The notes beneath the pieces are model-generated. The model worked only from the letters and a program-made list of their open reading frames with translations. It was not told the origin of the DNA and did no database searches. Shown here one piece after another: positions 1 through 6,208 of a stretch of DNA of 39,730 nt. The translations under genes were made by a program, and so were the position numbers. This DNA is from a virus, in the IMG/VR virus record IMGVR_UViG_3300048694_000994, positions 1 to 39,730 of that record; one strand, given 5' to 3'. How positions within the stretch are numbered: position 1 is the first letter of the stretch; each line of letters begins with the position of its first letter.

Positions 1-46
1 CTCCAAAATTACAGCGGGGGGTGGCGGGGTAGTGGGGTCAACTTAC

Positions 47-58
47 GTGACATGTCAC
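47..58. promoter_or_regulatory. Palindrome GTGACATGTCAC, probable operator
   Basis: A 12-bp perfect inverted repeat lies 7 bp upstream of the -35 hexamer of the promoter at 66-93. It is the core of a longer palindrome, GTGTGACATGTCACAC, that recurs at 763, 828, 959, 1671, 2331 and 5332. Its placement suggests a binding site for a dimeric regulator; no such regulator is recognisable in the window. Confidence 0.6.
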
Positions 59-65
59 AAAAAGT

Positions 66-93
66 TTGACAAAACATTTTATAGGAGTATGAT
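66..93 (+). promoter_or_regulatory. Sigma70-type promoter for the first gene
   Basis: TTGACA at 66-71 and TATGAT at 88-93 are separated by 16 bp, a near-consensus host sigma70 promoter. It reads into the gene starting at 148, whose ribosome-binding site AGGAGAT lies at 137-143. Confidence 0.75.
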
Positions 94-147
94 TCGGGGC
101 GTCGGAAATGCGAACCGAACGGAAGCGCACCGATACAGGAGATTGGA

Positions 148-594
148 ATGGATAGAAGCTTAATGCGCATGGCAGTTTTGTCCTGCTATGCGTACGCTGA
201 TGGTGAAACGAAAGTCGCGGACGATGTCCGCGACTTGTTCACCGGAGTACCCCCAGCGAAACGGGGCGATGTCCGCGCCGCATTTTACCTAGCAATTCGC
301 GAGGCCGATGGCCTCGCGGGGGGTAAGGTCAAGAGTGTCAAGGCGCTGTCGGATCGCGCCCGGAAAGCGTACGATGCCGCGAGGCAAGCGTACTCAAGGC
401 TTTTTCCCGGAAAGAAGAAAGGCGGGAAGAAGAAGGCTGGTCGCGTGGCCAGCGCGATCCGTTCACGGGCCGATGTCGGCCCGAGCGTAGAATACTGGAA
501 ACAGCAAGAAGGGGTTCCGGGGGTTGATATCCCCCGGGTTTTGGCGGCATTTGAGGCCTTGGGAGCGCTGCTCCCGGCCAAGGCCAAAAAGTAG
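148..594 (+). CDS. Small basic protein, unknown function
   Basis: This is a 148-residue protein of no family I recognise. It starts at an ATG five bases after AGGAGAT and is followed directly by an intrinsic terminator, so with the promoter at 66-93 it forms a complete one-gene transcription unit. The middle (about residues 88-100) is a lysine/glycine-rich stretch (GKKKGGKKKAGR) followed by an arginine segment, which suggests nucleic-acid binding. The rest is predicted mostly helical with many Ala, Asp and Arg. Strong promoter, own terminator and position at the edge of the control region fit an early phage protein, possibly a DNA-binding or host-takeover factor. That role is inference only. 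Confidence 0.7.
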   Translation: MDRSLMRMAVLSCYAYADGETKVADDVRDLFTGVPPAKRGDVRAAFYLAIREADGLAGGKVKSVKALSDRARKAYDAARQAYSRLFPGKKKGGKKKAGRVASAIRSRADVGPSVEYWKQQEGVPGVDIPRVLAAFEALGALLPAKAKK

Positions 595-600
595 CACTAA

Positions 601-627
601 ACCCCGGCTTTCGCCGGGGTTTTTTTG
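601..627 (+). terminator. Intrinsic terminator after the first gene
   Basis: ACCCCGGC (601-608), loop TTTC, GCCGGGGT (613-620) and then six more T residues form a textbook rho-independent terminator immediately behind the stop codon at 594. Confidence 0.9.
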
Positions 628-663
628 CCCGCGCGTTGCGCGGGCTTCTCGCCAGTTCTCTGG

Positions 664-757
664 CGGCGGGAGAGCGAGAGAGGGTGAGTGCGCGGGTGTG
701 AGAGTGTGAGTGTGTGAGAGTGCGCGGGTGTGAGAGTGTGTGTGCGAGTGCGTGAGG
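664..757. repeat. GT/GAG-rich low-complexity tract
   Basis: About 90 bases made almost only of G and T with scattered GAG, CGCGGG and GTGTGTG words. Imperfect units of the type GTGTGAGAGT recur. No reading frame here looks like protein. It may be a slippage-prone spacer beside the palindromes; no function can be assigned. Confidence 0.6.
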
Positions 758-762
758 GGGCC

Positions 763-778
763 GTGTGACATGTCACAC
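763..778. promoter_or_regulatory. Palindrome GTGTGACATGTCACAC
   Basis: A perfect 16-bp inverted repeat, the full-length form of the site family first seen at 47. Flanks are CC and GGGG. Confidence 0.55.
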
Positions 779-827
779 GGGGAGAATGCCGCGCGTTGCG
801 CGGGAACTGGCGATGCAAAGGGCGGGC

Positions 828-843
828 GTGTAACATGTCACAC
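828..843. promoter_or_regulatory. Variant of the GTGTGACATGTCACAC palindrome
   Basis: GTGTAACATGTCACAC differs from the consensus by one base in the left arm. It lies 22 bp before the first copy of the 67-bp repeat. Confidence 0.5.
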
Positions 844-864
844 GGGGTGGTTTTTGGTTGCGTT

Positions 865-931
865 GTAACTGCTAACCTGCGCGCAGGTTAGCACCCAGAC
901 TGCAAGCTTGTCAAGTGGCAATAGCAAGCCG
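865..931. repeat. 67-bp repeat, copy 1, with 22-bp palindrome
   Basis: The unit begins GTAACT, then a perfect 22-bp palindrome (871-892; half-site GCTAACCTGCG), then about 39 bp including CTTGTCAAGTGGCAATAGC. The second copy at 982-1048 differs at only one base. The preserved tail beyond the palindrome shows that the whole unit was duplicated. Confidence 0.8.
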
Positions 932-958
932 GAATAGAGCAGGGTGAGGCGGAAAGGC

Positions 959-974
959 GTGTGACATGTCACAC
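959..974. promoter_or_regulatory. Palindrome GTGTGACATGTCACAC
   Basis: Perfect 16-bp copy placed between the two 67-bp repeats. Each of these repeats is therefore preceded by one such palindrome at 828 or 959, giving a composite unit with a period near 117-131 bp. Confidence 0.55.
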
Positions 975-981
975 GGCGAGG

Positions 982-1048
982 GTAACTGCTAACCTGCGCG
1001 CAGGTTAGCACCCAGACTGCGAGCTTGTCAAGTGGCAATAGCAAGCCG
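982..1048. repeat. 67-bp repeat, copy 2, with 22-bp palindrome
   Basis: Near-identical to copy 1 (one difference, A to G, just after the palindrome region). The palindrome occupies 988-1009. Confidence 0.8.
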
Positions 1049-1130
1049 TTTTCCGGGCTGGAGCTAAAGTAAGTTAGTGGTCACTATGCGAGGGAGGAGG
1101 CACTTTTTTTAATGCAATCAGGCACTTGCC

Positions 1131-1343
1131 AATTGTTCTTAATTGTTCCGAAATGTTCTTATGATGTTCCAGCGCTAAGTTGTTGTTATTGTTCTAATTG
1201 TTTCAATTGTTCCAATTGTTCTTACTTTTTAGATATATATATCCCCCCAGAAAAAGTTCTATTTTTAAAATGTTTTTTTAGAACGGCCCCACCCGCGATT
1301 TTTTGCCAGAACGTGTTTTGCCTCTGGAACAATTGGAACAATT
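1131..1343. repeat. AT-rich iteron field (AATTGTTC), candidate origin
   Basis: AATTGTTC occurs at 1131, 1141, 1205 and 1214, with near matches around 1151, 1187 and 1197. Its complement GAACAATT occurs at 1327 and 1336. In between lie an ATATATAT run and T/A-rich tracts, unlike the GC-rich surroundings. Short direct repeats next to an AT-rich unwinding-type segment in a non-coding control region resemble a replication origin. The sequence alone does not prove it, and no initiator gene adjoins it. Confidence 0.45.
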
Positions 1344-1475
1344 GAACTTCTCAACGCATTCAGCCACTTGCCCCACACACTTCACACCACACTCTAGGAA
1401 CATTTCGCCACATCTATGATTGCATGGCCCTTTTCGCCCTTTCCCCCTCAAAACCCGTGCCCCTTCTTCGCTCTC

Positions 1476-1528
1476 TAACTGCTAACCTGCGCGCAGGTTA
1501 GCACCCAAATTCGCCGCCCGTCAAGTGG
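1476..1528. repeat. Divergent third copy of the palindromic repeat
   Basis: The 22-bp palindrome (1481-1502) is exact, with the TAACT before it and ACCCA plus GTCAAGTGG after it retained. The rest of the tail has diverged. Conservation of the palindrome while the tail drifts suggests that the palindrome is the functional element. Confidence 0.75.
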
Positions 1529-1600
1529 TTTCGGCACTTTTTTACGTGCCCAATCACGCAAAATACCCACAAATCACGCTCAGGATTACTTTTAAAACAC

Positions 1601-1629
1601 TTGACAAATACCTTGACCTATGTTAGAAT
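1601..1629 (+). promoter_or_regulatory. Strong sigma70 promoter of leader RNA and early operon
   Basis: TTGACA (1601-1606), a 17-bp spacer and TAGAAT (1624-1629) make a near-perfect housekeeping promoter. Transcription should start near 1636. The first coding region downstream is at 2373, so the transcript begins with roughly 740 untranslated bases. Confidence 0.8.
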
Positions 1630-1670
1630 GGGGGTGTAGTAGAAGTATAAGTAAGGCGCAAGTAAAGGCC

Positions 1671-1686
1671 GTGTGACATGTCACAC
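1671..1686. promoter_or_regulatory. Palindrome GTGTGACATGTCACAC at about +35
   Basis: Perfect copy just downstream of the start expected from the 1601-1629 promoter. A bound protein here could act as a roadblock to the early operon. As RNA it could also form a hairpin. Confidence 0.55.
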
Positions 1687-1702
1687 GCGCTGCGCTCCGC
1701 TC

Positions 1703-1717
1703 GTTCTTTAACAATTT
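1703..1717 (+). promoter_or_regulatory. boxA-like antitermination element
   Basis: GTTCTTTAACAATTT shares CTTTAACAATTT with the boxA of bacterial rRNA leaders, the NusB/NusE (S10) loading site. It sits about 65 nt into the leader and upstream of the terminator at 2227-2250. This is the arrangement needed for processive antitermination. Function is inferred from the match and the position. Confidence 0.55.
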
Positions 1718-1790
1718 GGTGCAACAACCTGCAATGCAATGCCAGAGCTTTGGCGTAGTAGCACGGCTCGCATGGGTTAGTTTATCGCGT

Positions 1791-1808
1791 TGGGTCAGAT
1801 CTGACCCA
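1791..1808. promoter_or_regulatory. Palindrome TGGGTCAGATCTGACCCA
   Basis: A perfect 18-bp inverted repeat, extended by GCG/CGC-type flanks. Related sites occur at 2287 (upstream of the first early gene), 3422 (upstream of the gene at 3472) and, degenerate, at 8341 inside a gene. This is a second probable operator family, distinct from GTGTGACATGTCACAC. Confidence 0.5.
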
Positions 1809-2226
1809 GCGCATCGGAGGCACCTCTGATGCCCATATGAGAGGCTAGCGGCGTGGCTCAAAAGGGGCGGCGGGTTTCGGTAGTAGCTTAGGGTAGTGCA
1901 TGACACGGCAACACCATGCACGAGAGCAAAGCAAACCCGTACCAGCCAGCTAATTCCCCGGATACGAAACGCGGTTGGAGTGCGAAAGCTGACGTGATGG
2001 AAAGGCTTGCAGGGGCGGCAGGGAACGGGTAACGACAAAGGGGATCGGAGCAGTACGGCTAGCATGTGTCGACCCTTTAATCGGTGTCTCGTGACAGGAG
2101 CCCGGTTCCGTTCCCCCCGCGTGGCTAACAAGGCAGATCACTCTGCCTACTATGGGCTAGAACCCCACTGGTAGAAACGCCAGCGCCGAAACAATACAGA
2201 CATCTTCAGTAGATTAATTAAAGGGA

Positions 2227-2250
2227 ACCGGGCCGCAAGGTCCGGTTTTG
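2227..2250 (+). terminator. Terminator-like hairpin at end of leader RNA
   Basis: ACCGGGCC (2227-2234), loop GCAA and GGTCCGGT (2239-2246) pair with one G-U wobble. The T run is short (TTTT then G). It would end the leader transcript or act as a conditional terminator ahead of the operon at 2373. Confidence 0.6.
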
Positions 2251-2286
2251 CGATGCGCTTTGGGTTGGGTTTGCTCGGGTTTGCGC

Positions 2287-2304
2287 TGGGTCAGAACTGA
2301 CCCA
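2287..2304. promoter_or_regulatory. Palindrome TGGGTCAGAACTGACCCA
   Basis: Member of the GGGTCAG family with one central change. It lies 69 bp before the start of the gene at 2373. GCGCTTT (2255-2261) and AAAGCGC (2313-2319) flank it as a larger inverted repeat. Confidence 0.5.
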
Positions 2305-2330
2305 ACGCCCTTAAAGCGCAGCGTAAAGCC

Positions 2331-2346
2331 GTGTGACATGTCACAC
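2331..2346. promoter_or_regulatory. Palindrome GTGTGACATGTCACAC before the early operon
   Basis: Perfect copy ending 26 bp before the ATG at 2373 and 14 bp before its GGAGA ribosome-binding site. A protein bound here could control the operon; in mRNA the hairpin would sit just ahead of the ribosome-binding site. Confidence 0.55.
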
Positions 2347-2372
2347 ACCCATAACTAAACGGAGAAACGACA

Positions 2373-3182
2373 ATGACAATGACAACCCGTAGACCGATCC
2401 GTGCATGGCATTTCGTAGACAAGACCCTGCGCGATGGTCAACCCATCCCGAAAGACGGGGAGAAGCTTGTATTTCGCGGGGAACCCATCCCCTGCCAACA
2501 GGGGCTACACGCCTCAATCGACCCCTTTGACGCCCTGATATACGCGCCGGGCGCAACCCTTTGCCTTGTTGAGTGTGGGGGAAAAGTGGTGCGCCAGAAT
2601 GACAAGCTCGCCTGCACCGAGCGCCGGATCGTGATGCGAATGGACGCAACGGAGCTTTTGCGGTTCTTCGCGCGGATGCAGGCGTTGAGCGTGATTGACC
2701 TGTGGAAGCAAGACCCGCCTGAGGTGGTGCTGGGCTTTCTAATGACCGGCGATGAGAAACTAAGGGCCGCTGCTTCGGACGCTGCTCTCGCTGCTTACGT
2801 TGCTGCTCGCGCTGCTCGCGCTGCTTACGCTGCTACTCACGCTGCTTTCGCTGCTTACGTTGCTGCTCGCCCTGCTCGCGCTGCTTACGCTGCTTACGCT
2901 GCTTACGCTGCTGCTCGCCCTGCTCGCGCTGCTGCTCGCCCTGCTCGCGCCGCTGATACTTACGCTGCTGCTCGCGCCGCTGGCGTTGCTGGCGTTGCTG
3001 GCGTTGCTGGCGTTGCTGGCGTTGCTGGCGTTGCTGGCGTTGCTGGCGTTGCTGGCGCTGCTGGCGCTGCTGGCGCTGCTGGCGCTGCTGGCGCTGCTGG
3101 CGCTGCTGGCGCTGCTGCTTACGCTGCCCCTCGCGCGGAATTTGCGCGATTGGTCAACGAGTGTTTCGAGGGAGCGATGTGA
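2373..3182 (+). CDS. DUF7666-like phage protein with Ala/Gly repeat tail
   Basis: A 269-residue protein. The N-terminal 125 residues resemble a phage domain of unknown function (I believe DUF7666): RAWHFVD, a 'GLHAS' motif near residue 48 and 'PGATLCLVE' follow the family layout. From residue 130 on it is a low-complexity tail built from AAYAA/ARPARAA words, then eight GVA and seven GAA triplets encoded by 9-bp tandem repeats at about 2989-3114. The last 20 residues (ending LVNECFEGAM) are normal again. Family members in other phages also carry alanine-rich tails; their function is unknown. It starts after GGAGAAACGACA and is the first gene of the early operon. Its stop overlaps the next start (TGATG). 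Confidence 0.8.
   Translation: MTMTTRRPIRAWHFVDKTLRDGQPIPKDGEKLVFRGEPIPCQQGLHASIDPFDALIYAPGATLCLVECGGKVVRQNDKLACTERRIVMRMDATELLRFFARMQALSVIDLWKQDPPEVVLGFLMTGDEKLRAAASDAALAAYVAARAARAAYAATHAAFAAYVAARPARAAYAAYAAYAAARPARAAARPARAADTYAAARAAGVAGVAGVAGVAGVAGVAGVAGVAGAAGAAGAAGAAGAAGAAGAAAYAAPRAEFARLVNECFEGAM
2989..3114 (+). repeat. 9-bp tandem repeat (GCTGGCGTT / GCTGGCGCT)
   Basis: Eight GCTGGCGTT-type units followed by seven GCTGGCGCT-type units, in frame within the DUF7666-like gene. The pure block structure, with all V units before all A units, points to recent slippage expansion. Copy number is likely variable and may be mis-assembled from short reads. Confidence 0.85.
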
Positions 3183-3394
3183 TGGGAAATGGTGGGTTCA
3201 TGTTCTGTTCGTGCGGGGAAGATATCGACCCGCGCCGCTATGTGTTGGGTTACCGCACATGCCTTGAGTGCGGGGAGAAGCAAGCAAAGCAGATCCGGCA
3301 CACCGTGGCACCGATGCACAAGGGGAACTACATGCTGATAACGGATAGGAAAGACTTGGTTGGTCTCAACAACAAGGGAGGGTTAGTGAAATAA
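3182..3394 (+). CDS. Small Zn-ribbon-like phage protein
   Basis: A 70-residue protein that begins MGNGGFMFCSCGED. Cysteines in a CxC...CxxC pattern (FCSCGED; TCLECGEKQ) fit one small zinc-binding knuckle. The second half ends in the segment HTVAPMHKGNYMLITD, which I associate with small conserved phage proteins of unknown role. The start is chosen at the ATG that shares its A with the previous stop (TGATG), giving translational coupling. An upstream in-frame ATG at 3161 would overlap the previous gene more. The function is unknown. Confidence 0.65.
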   Translation: MGNGGFMFCSCGEDIDPRRYVLGYRTCLECGEKQAKQIRHTVAPMHKGNYMLITDRKDLVGLNNKGGLVK

Positions 3395-3412
3395 AGGAAG
3401 TGAAATAAAGGA
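3385..3412. repeat. 14-bp tandem duplication AGTGAAATAAAGGA
   Basis: Two exact copies (3385-3398 and 3399-3412) span the stop codon at 3394 and add a second AAAGGA motif and TAA. It looks like a recent slip. Confidence 0.8.
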
Positions 3413-3421
3413 AGTAACACC

Positions 3422-3437
3422 GGGTCAGATCTGACCC
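3422..3437. promoter_or_regulatory. Palindrome GGGTCAGATCTGACCC
   Basis: A perfect site of the second operator family in the 77-bp gap before the gene at 3472. Its presence in front of two early genes supports a regulatory rather than structural role. Confidence 0.55.
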
Positions 3438-3471
3438 AACAAAATAAAACTGTAGTTAACGGAGAGACGAC

Positions 3472-5127
3472 ATGATTATCGACATGAAATACGCAGAGCC
3501 CGCGCGTAGCTATGAGAAACAGCGTGCGATGTATAGGTTGGAGCACGGCATTCTCACTGCGCGAGACGACCTCAAGCGCGTGGGCCACGAAATCGGTGCC
3601 AAAATGGCGCGGCACCGCAAGGCGTTGGATCGTCCTCTGACACTGGAGGAAAAGCTGGCCATGGTACGCGATGGCACGGTCGGCTTCGGTTTTGGCTACG
3701 CCTTCATGGCGTCATGCATGGACTCGATCATGGGCAGTTGGTTTGGTGCCCGGTTCGATGAGGTGCAAGAAGAGTTTAATTCAGGTCGTTGGCGCGTGCC
3801 CCCGTTCGGGAAGTTTGATTCTTCCGTGGCAATGAATTGCTACGGCATGGTTCAGGAGCGCAGAGGAAACGAGAACAAGCCCCTCTTCTACGCGCATCAT
3901 TTCCTCCATGTTTCCACCGTTGACCCGCAGCAGGTGGCGTTCTACCAGAGCATCGAGCACATGATGCAGAGCAGGGAGACGCGCTGCAAACCCGGGCGCT
4001 ATCTCACGCGGTTCTTTGGCGAGATATTCCCCCAGTGCGAGATGAAGGCGTGGGTTGAGCACTTCATGAAAGAGCAGGCCCCCGTGAATGTGAAGTTCGC
4101 CCGCACCAAGGACGAGATTATCCGCGCGATTGCCGAAGGGTCTGATGACTCCTGCATGAGCAACAAGTACCATTGCAACAAGCGCACTGATTATTCCTAC
4201 TGGAGCGGCCACGTCCATCCTGCCGCCGTATACGCGGCTTCGGGCGATATTGAAGTGGGTTATATCGAGAACGATGCAGGTGAGGTAACAGCGCGCGTGG
4301 TCTGCAACGCCCGTACTATGAAGATGGCCCGCTGCTACGGTGACGCTAACCGCCTGCTGCCTGCGATGCAGGCTCTGGGGTATGTGGAGGAACGCGGCGC
4401 GCTTGTGGGTTGCAGGCTGGAGGTGATTGACAACAAGAATGGCGATGGCTGGATCATGCCTTATGTGGATGCGGGCACCCGTAGTGGCGGGGGGTGCCTG
4501 TCTGTCAGCCGTAAGGGTGAGTGGTGGGTATTGGGCTCTGACGGTGACTACAGCACCATGGCGGGGTACGAGAATAATGGCGTACTGCGCGAGCAAAGCG
4601 GTGAGCAGTGTGACGATTGCGGGGACATGGTGGACGAGGATGACATGGTGTACGTGGACTACCACGAGCGCAACGTGTGCCAGAACTGCGCGGAGCGTAA
4701 CTACGTGAGCGCGTATGGGCGAAGAATGGACCAAGTGCTGGTTGCTATTGACAGCCCGGATGTTATCTATTGCGAGAGTGATGGGGAGTATTACCTTGTT
4801 CGCTACGCTGCGGATAACAATCTCGTGCAGGATGAGGACACCCAAGACTGGTACAGCATCGACGATCTTGTGGGTACCTCACGCGGGCTTATCCATGTTG
4901 ATTGTGCCGCGCGGCTTGACGTGGAGGATAGCGACGGCAATGACTTCGCACACAAGGATGATACGGTGACTACCTGTGATGGCCGCTTGATCCATGAGAA
5001 CGATGCGGTAACCCTTGACGATGGGCGCGTGATCCATGAGAACGACAACGAGGAGGATTACCGGGACGAAGCGCCGGAGGAGCTTGAGGCGCAGGCAGTG
5101 AAAACCCAGATGGCACTTGCCCTCTGA
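3472..5127 (+). CDS. Large phage protein with central Cys4 zinc finger, unknown
   Basis: A 551-residue protein starting after GGAGAGACGAC. I do not recognise a named family. Residues about 215-330 form a conserved-looking block: GSDDSCMS, HVHPAAVYAASGDIEVGYIE and then GYVEE. Residues about 382-410 carry CDDCGDMVDEDD...NVCQNC, a CxxC/CxxC zinc finger. The C-terminus holds two near-identical acidic repeats (CDGRLIHENDAVT and LDDGRVIHEND) and is strongly acidic, which may mean nucleic-acid mimicry or a protein-interaction tail. A long antisense frame covers much of it but lacks any protein character. The protein is one of the largest in the early operon; its role is unknown. Confidence 0.8.
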   Translation: MIIDMKYAEPARSYEKQRAMYRLEHGILTARDDLKRVGHEIGAKMARHRKALDRPLTLEEKLAMVRDGTVGFGFGYAFMASCMDSIMGSWFGARFDEVQEEFNSGRWRVPPFGKFDSSVAMNCYGMVQERRGNENKPLFYAHHFLHVSTVDPQQVAFYQSIEHMMQSRETRCKPGRYLTRFFGEIFPQCEMKAWVEHFMKEQAPVNVKFARTKDEIIRAIAEGSDDSCMSNKYHCNKRTDYSYWSGHVHPAAVYAASGDIEVGYIENDAGEVTARVVCNARTMKMARCYGDANRLLPAMQALGYVEERGALVGCRLEVIDNKNGDGWIMPYVDAGTRSGGGCLSVSRKGEWWVLGSDGDYSTMAGYENNGVLREQSGEQCDDCGDMVDEDDMVYVDYHERNVCQNCAERNYVSAYGRRMDQVLVAIDSPDVIYCESDGEYYLVRYAADNNLVQDEDTQDWYSIDDLVGTSRGLIHVDCAARLDVEDSDGNDFAHKDDTVTTCDGRLIHENDAVTLDDGRVIHENDNEEDYRDEAPEELEAQAVKTQMALAL

Positions 5128-5155
5128 CCGACACACAATGAAACAGGGATACAAC

Positions 5156-6208
5156 ATGGAAACGGAAACGACAACCGCTGAAATGCTGGAAATGCTCACG
5201 CTCACGCGCTGCCACGGCAGCGAAGGCGAGCAACTGTTCTACAAGAACTATATCGCGCCGCTGGAACCGACAACCTACACTGATCCGGGGGGCAATGCGC
5301 TTGCCTATGTCGTGCAGGTGGGCGTGCCTGCGTGTGACTTGTCACACGGAATTCTTTTCTCGTCCCACATCGACACCGTGCATTCGATGACCGACCCCGT
5401 GCGCCAAGATGTCATGTTCGATGAACAGACACAGCTTGTGTACAAGGATGACAAGCGCCCGCTCGGTGCTGATGATGCTGCGGGGGTGTGGTTGATGCGG
5501 CGCATGATCAGCGCCGGGGTGCCCGGTACTTATATTTTTCACAGGGGCGAAGAGCGTGGCGGTATCGGTTCACGCGGCATGTCATTGCATCACAGGGAGT
5601 TCCTCGCGCAGTTCGATATCGCCATTGCCTTTGACAGGCGCGGGACGAACGCCATCATCACGGAACAGATGACCGGGGTATGCGCATCGCAGGCGTTTGC
5701 ACTTGCGCTTGGTGACTTGCTGCACGCGGCGCAGCCCGAGGTTGACCTGCATCCCGACGACACCGGCGTCTTCACTGACACTGCCAACTACACCGACGTC
5801 ATTTCAGAATGCACCAACATTTCCGTTGGCTATGAGAACGAGCACTCGGGCGATGAGTATCTGGACATTGACTATCTGCGGCGTCTGACCGATGCTTTCA
5901 TCGCGGTCTTCAGTGATCCCAAGGTACGCGACAAGCTCCCTGCCAAGCGTGACCCAAGCGTGGTGGACTATGGTGGCGGGTTCGATACGAATGGCTGGTT
6001 CTACAGGAAAGGCTCGGCGTACAACAGTTTCGCCGCTAACGAGTCAGGCAAAAGCAACGGGTTCACGGGTTACGAGTATCTGGAGCCGGGGGATATCGTC
6101 AACATGCGCTTTCAGGAACTGGTGAACTACGTGCGCACGGCTCACCCCGAGGATATTGCGGACTTGCTCATGGACATGGCAACCGATCTTGATAAACAGT
6201 ATCAGTGA
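5156..6208 (+). CDS. M20/M28/M42-like zinc metallopeptidase/hydrolase
   Basis: A 350-residue protein with the co-catalytic two-zinc aminopeptidase layout. HID at residues 71-73 and the bridging Asp in GADDAAG (106) are present. GEE (131-133) supplies the general base and a ligand, FD at 159-160 a further ligand, and NEH (H230) a candidate last histidine. Such enzymes remove terminal amino acids or deacylate small peptides or amides. In a phage it might act on host peptides, cell-wall peptides or a defence signal; none of that is shown. The ATG at 5156 follows AGGGA with good spacing. An ATG at 5138 and a TTG at 5117 are alternatives. A GTGTGACTTGTCACAC site lies inside the gene at 5332. Confidence 0.75.
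   Translation: METETTTAEMLEMLTLTRCHGSEGEQLFYKNYIAPLEPTTYTDPGGNALAYVVQVGVPACDLSHGILFSSHIDTVHSMTDPVRQDVMFDEQTQLVYKDDKRPLGADDAAGVWLMRRMISAGVPGTYIFHRGEERGGIGSRGMSLHHREFLAQFDIAIAFDRRGTNAIITEQMTGVCASQAFALALGDLLHAAQPEVDLHPDDTGVFTDTANYTDVISECTNISVGYENEHSGDEYLDIDYLRRLTDAFIAVFSDPKVRDKLPAKRDPSVVDYGGGFDTNGWFYRKGSAYNSFAANESGKSNGFTGYEYLEPGDIVNMRFQELVNYVRTAHPEDIADLLMDMATDLDKQYQ
5332..5347. promoter_or_regulatory. Intragenic GTGTGACTTGTCACAC site
   Basis: A one-mismatch copy of the operator-like palindrome, lying within the metallopeptidase gene. It encodes CDLSH there. It may be a true intragenic site or coincidence helped by codon use. Confidence 0.35.

Larger units (their letters stand above)
1636..2250 (+). 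ncRNA. Candidate large structured non-coding RNA / leader
   Basis: The stretch is bounded by a strong promoter and a terminator-like hairpin and holds no convincing protein gene. It contains many mutually compatible stems. GCATCGGAG/CTCTGATGC pair at 1811-1832. A nested structure runs from 1871 to 1939: CGGGTTT (1871-1877) pairs with AAACCCG (1933-1939), GCTT (1886-1889) with AAGC (1929-1932), and GTGCATG (1896-1902) with CATGCAC (1915-1921). GGGAACGG (2021-2028) can pair with CCGTTCCC (2108-2115), and GGCAGA with TCTGCC at 2132-2147. A boxA-like element lies near the 5' end. I do not recognise a named RNA class; large ornate RNAs such as GOLLD and ROOL are known in phages and are the obvious comparison. 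It may instead be a long regulated 5' leader. Confidence 0.5.

Noticed and set aside
1112-1345. A 77-codon plus-strand frame with many cysteines
   Set aside because: The Cys/Asn pattern is simply translation of the AATTGTTC iterons; there is no ribosome-binding match at a fitting distance and no protein-like core.
865-1528. Repeats R1-R3 considered as a CRISPR array
   Set aside because: Only three copies, unequal spacing (117 then about 490 bp), 67-bp units with a perfect palindrome and no cas genes. The Cas4-like nuclease alone is not a CRISPR system.
1592-2131. A 179-codon open frame on the minus strand across the leader region
   Set aside because: No ribosome-binding site, biased composition (Arg/Leu/His/Cys rich), and it runs antisense to a promoter-terminator unit full of stems. 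It looks like a chance frame in structured GC-rich RNA.
2060-2190. Possible tRNA in the leader
   Set aside because: I could not find a T-arm GTTCGAAT-type motif together with a 7-bp acceptor stem; the hairpins present do not make a cloverleaf.
2800-3267. A Leu/Ala-repeat frame overlapping the DUF7666-like gene
   Set aside because: It is the out-of-frame reading of the 9-bp repeat (LLALLALL). The other frame has a recognisable N-terminal domain and coupling to the next gene.
3781-4845. A 354-codon antisense frame in the gene at 3472
   Set aside because: Long only because codon bias on the sense strand avoids antisense stops; no start signal and no domain. The sense protein has a Cys4 finger and normal composition.
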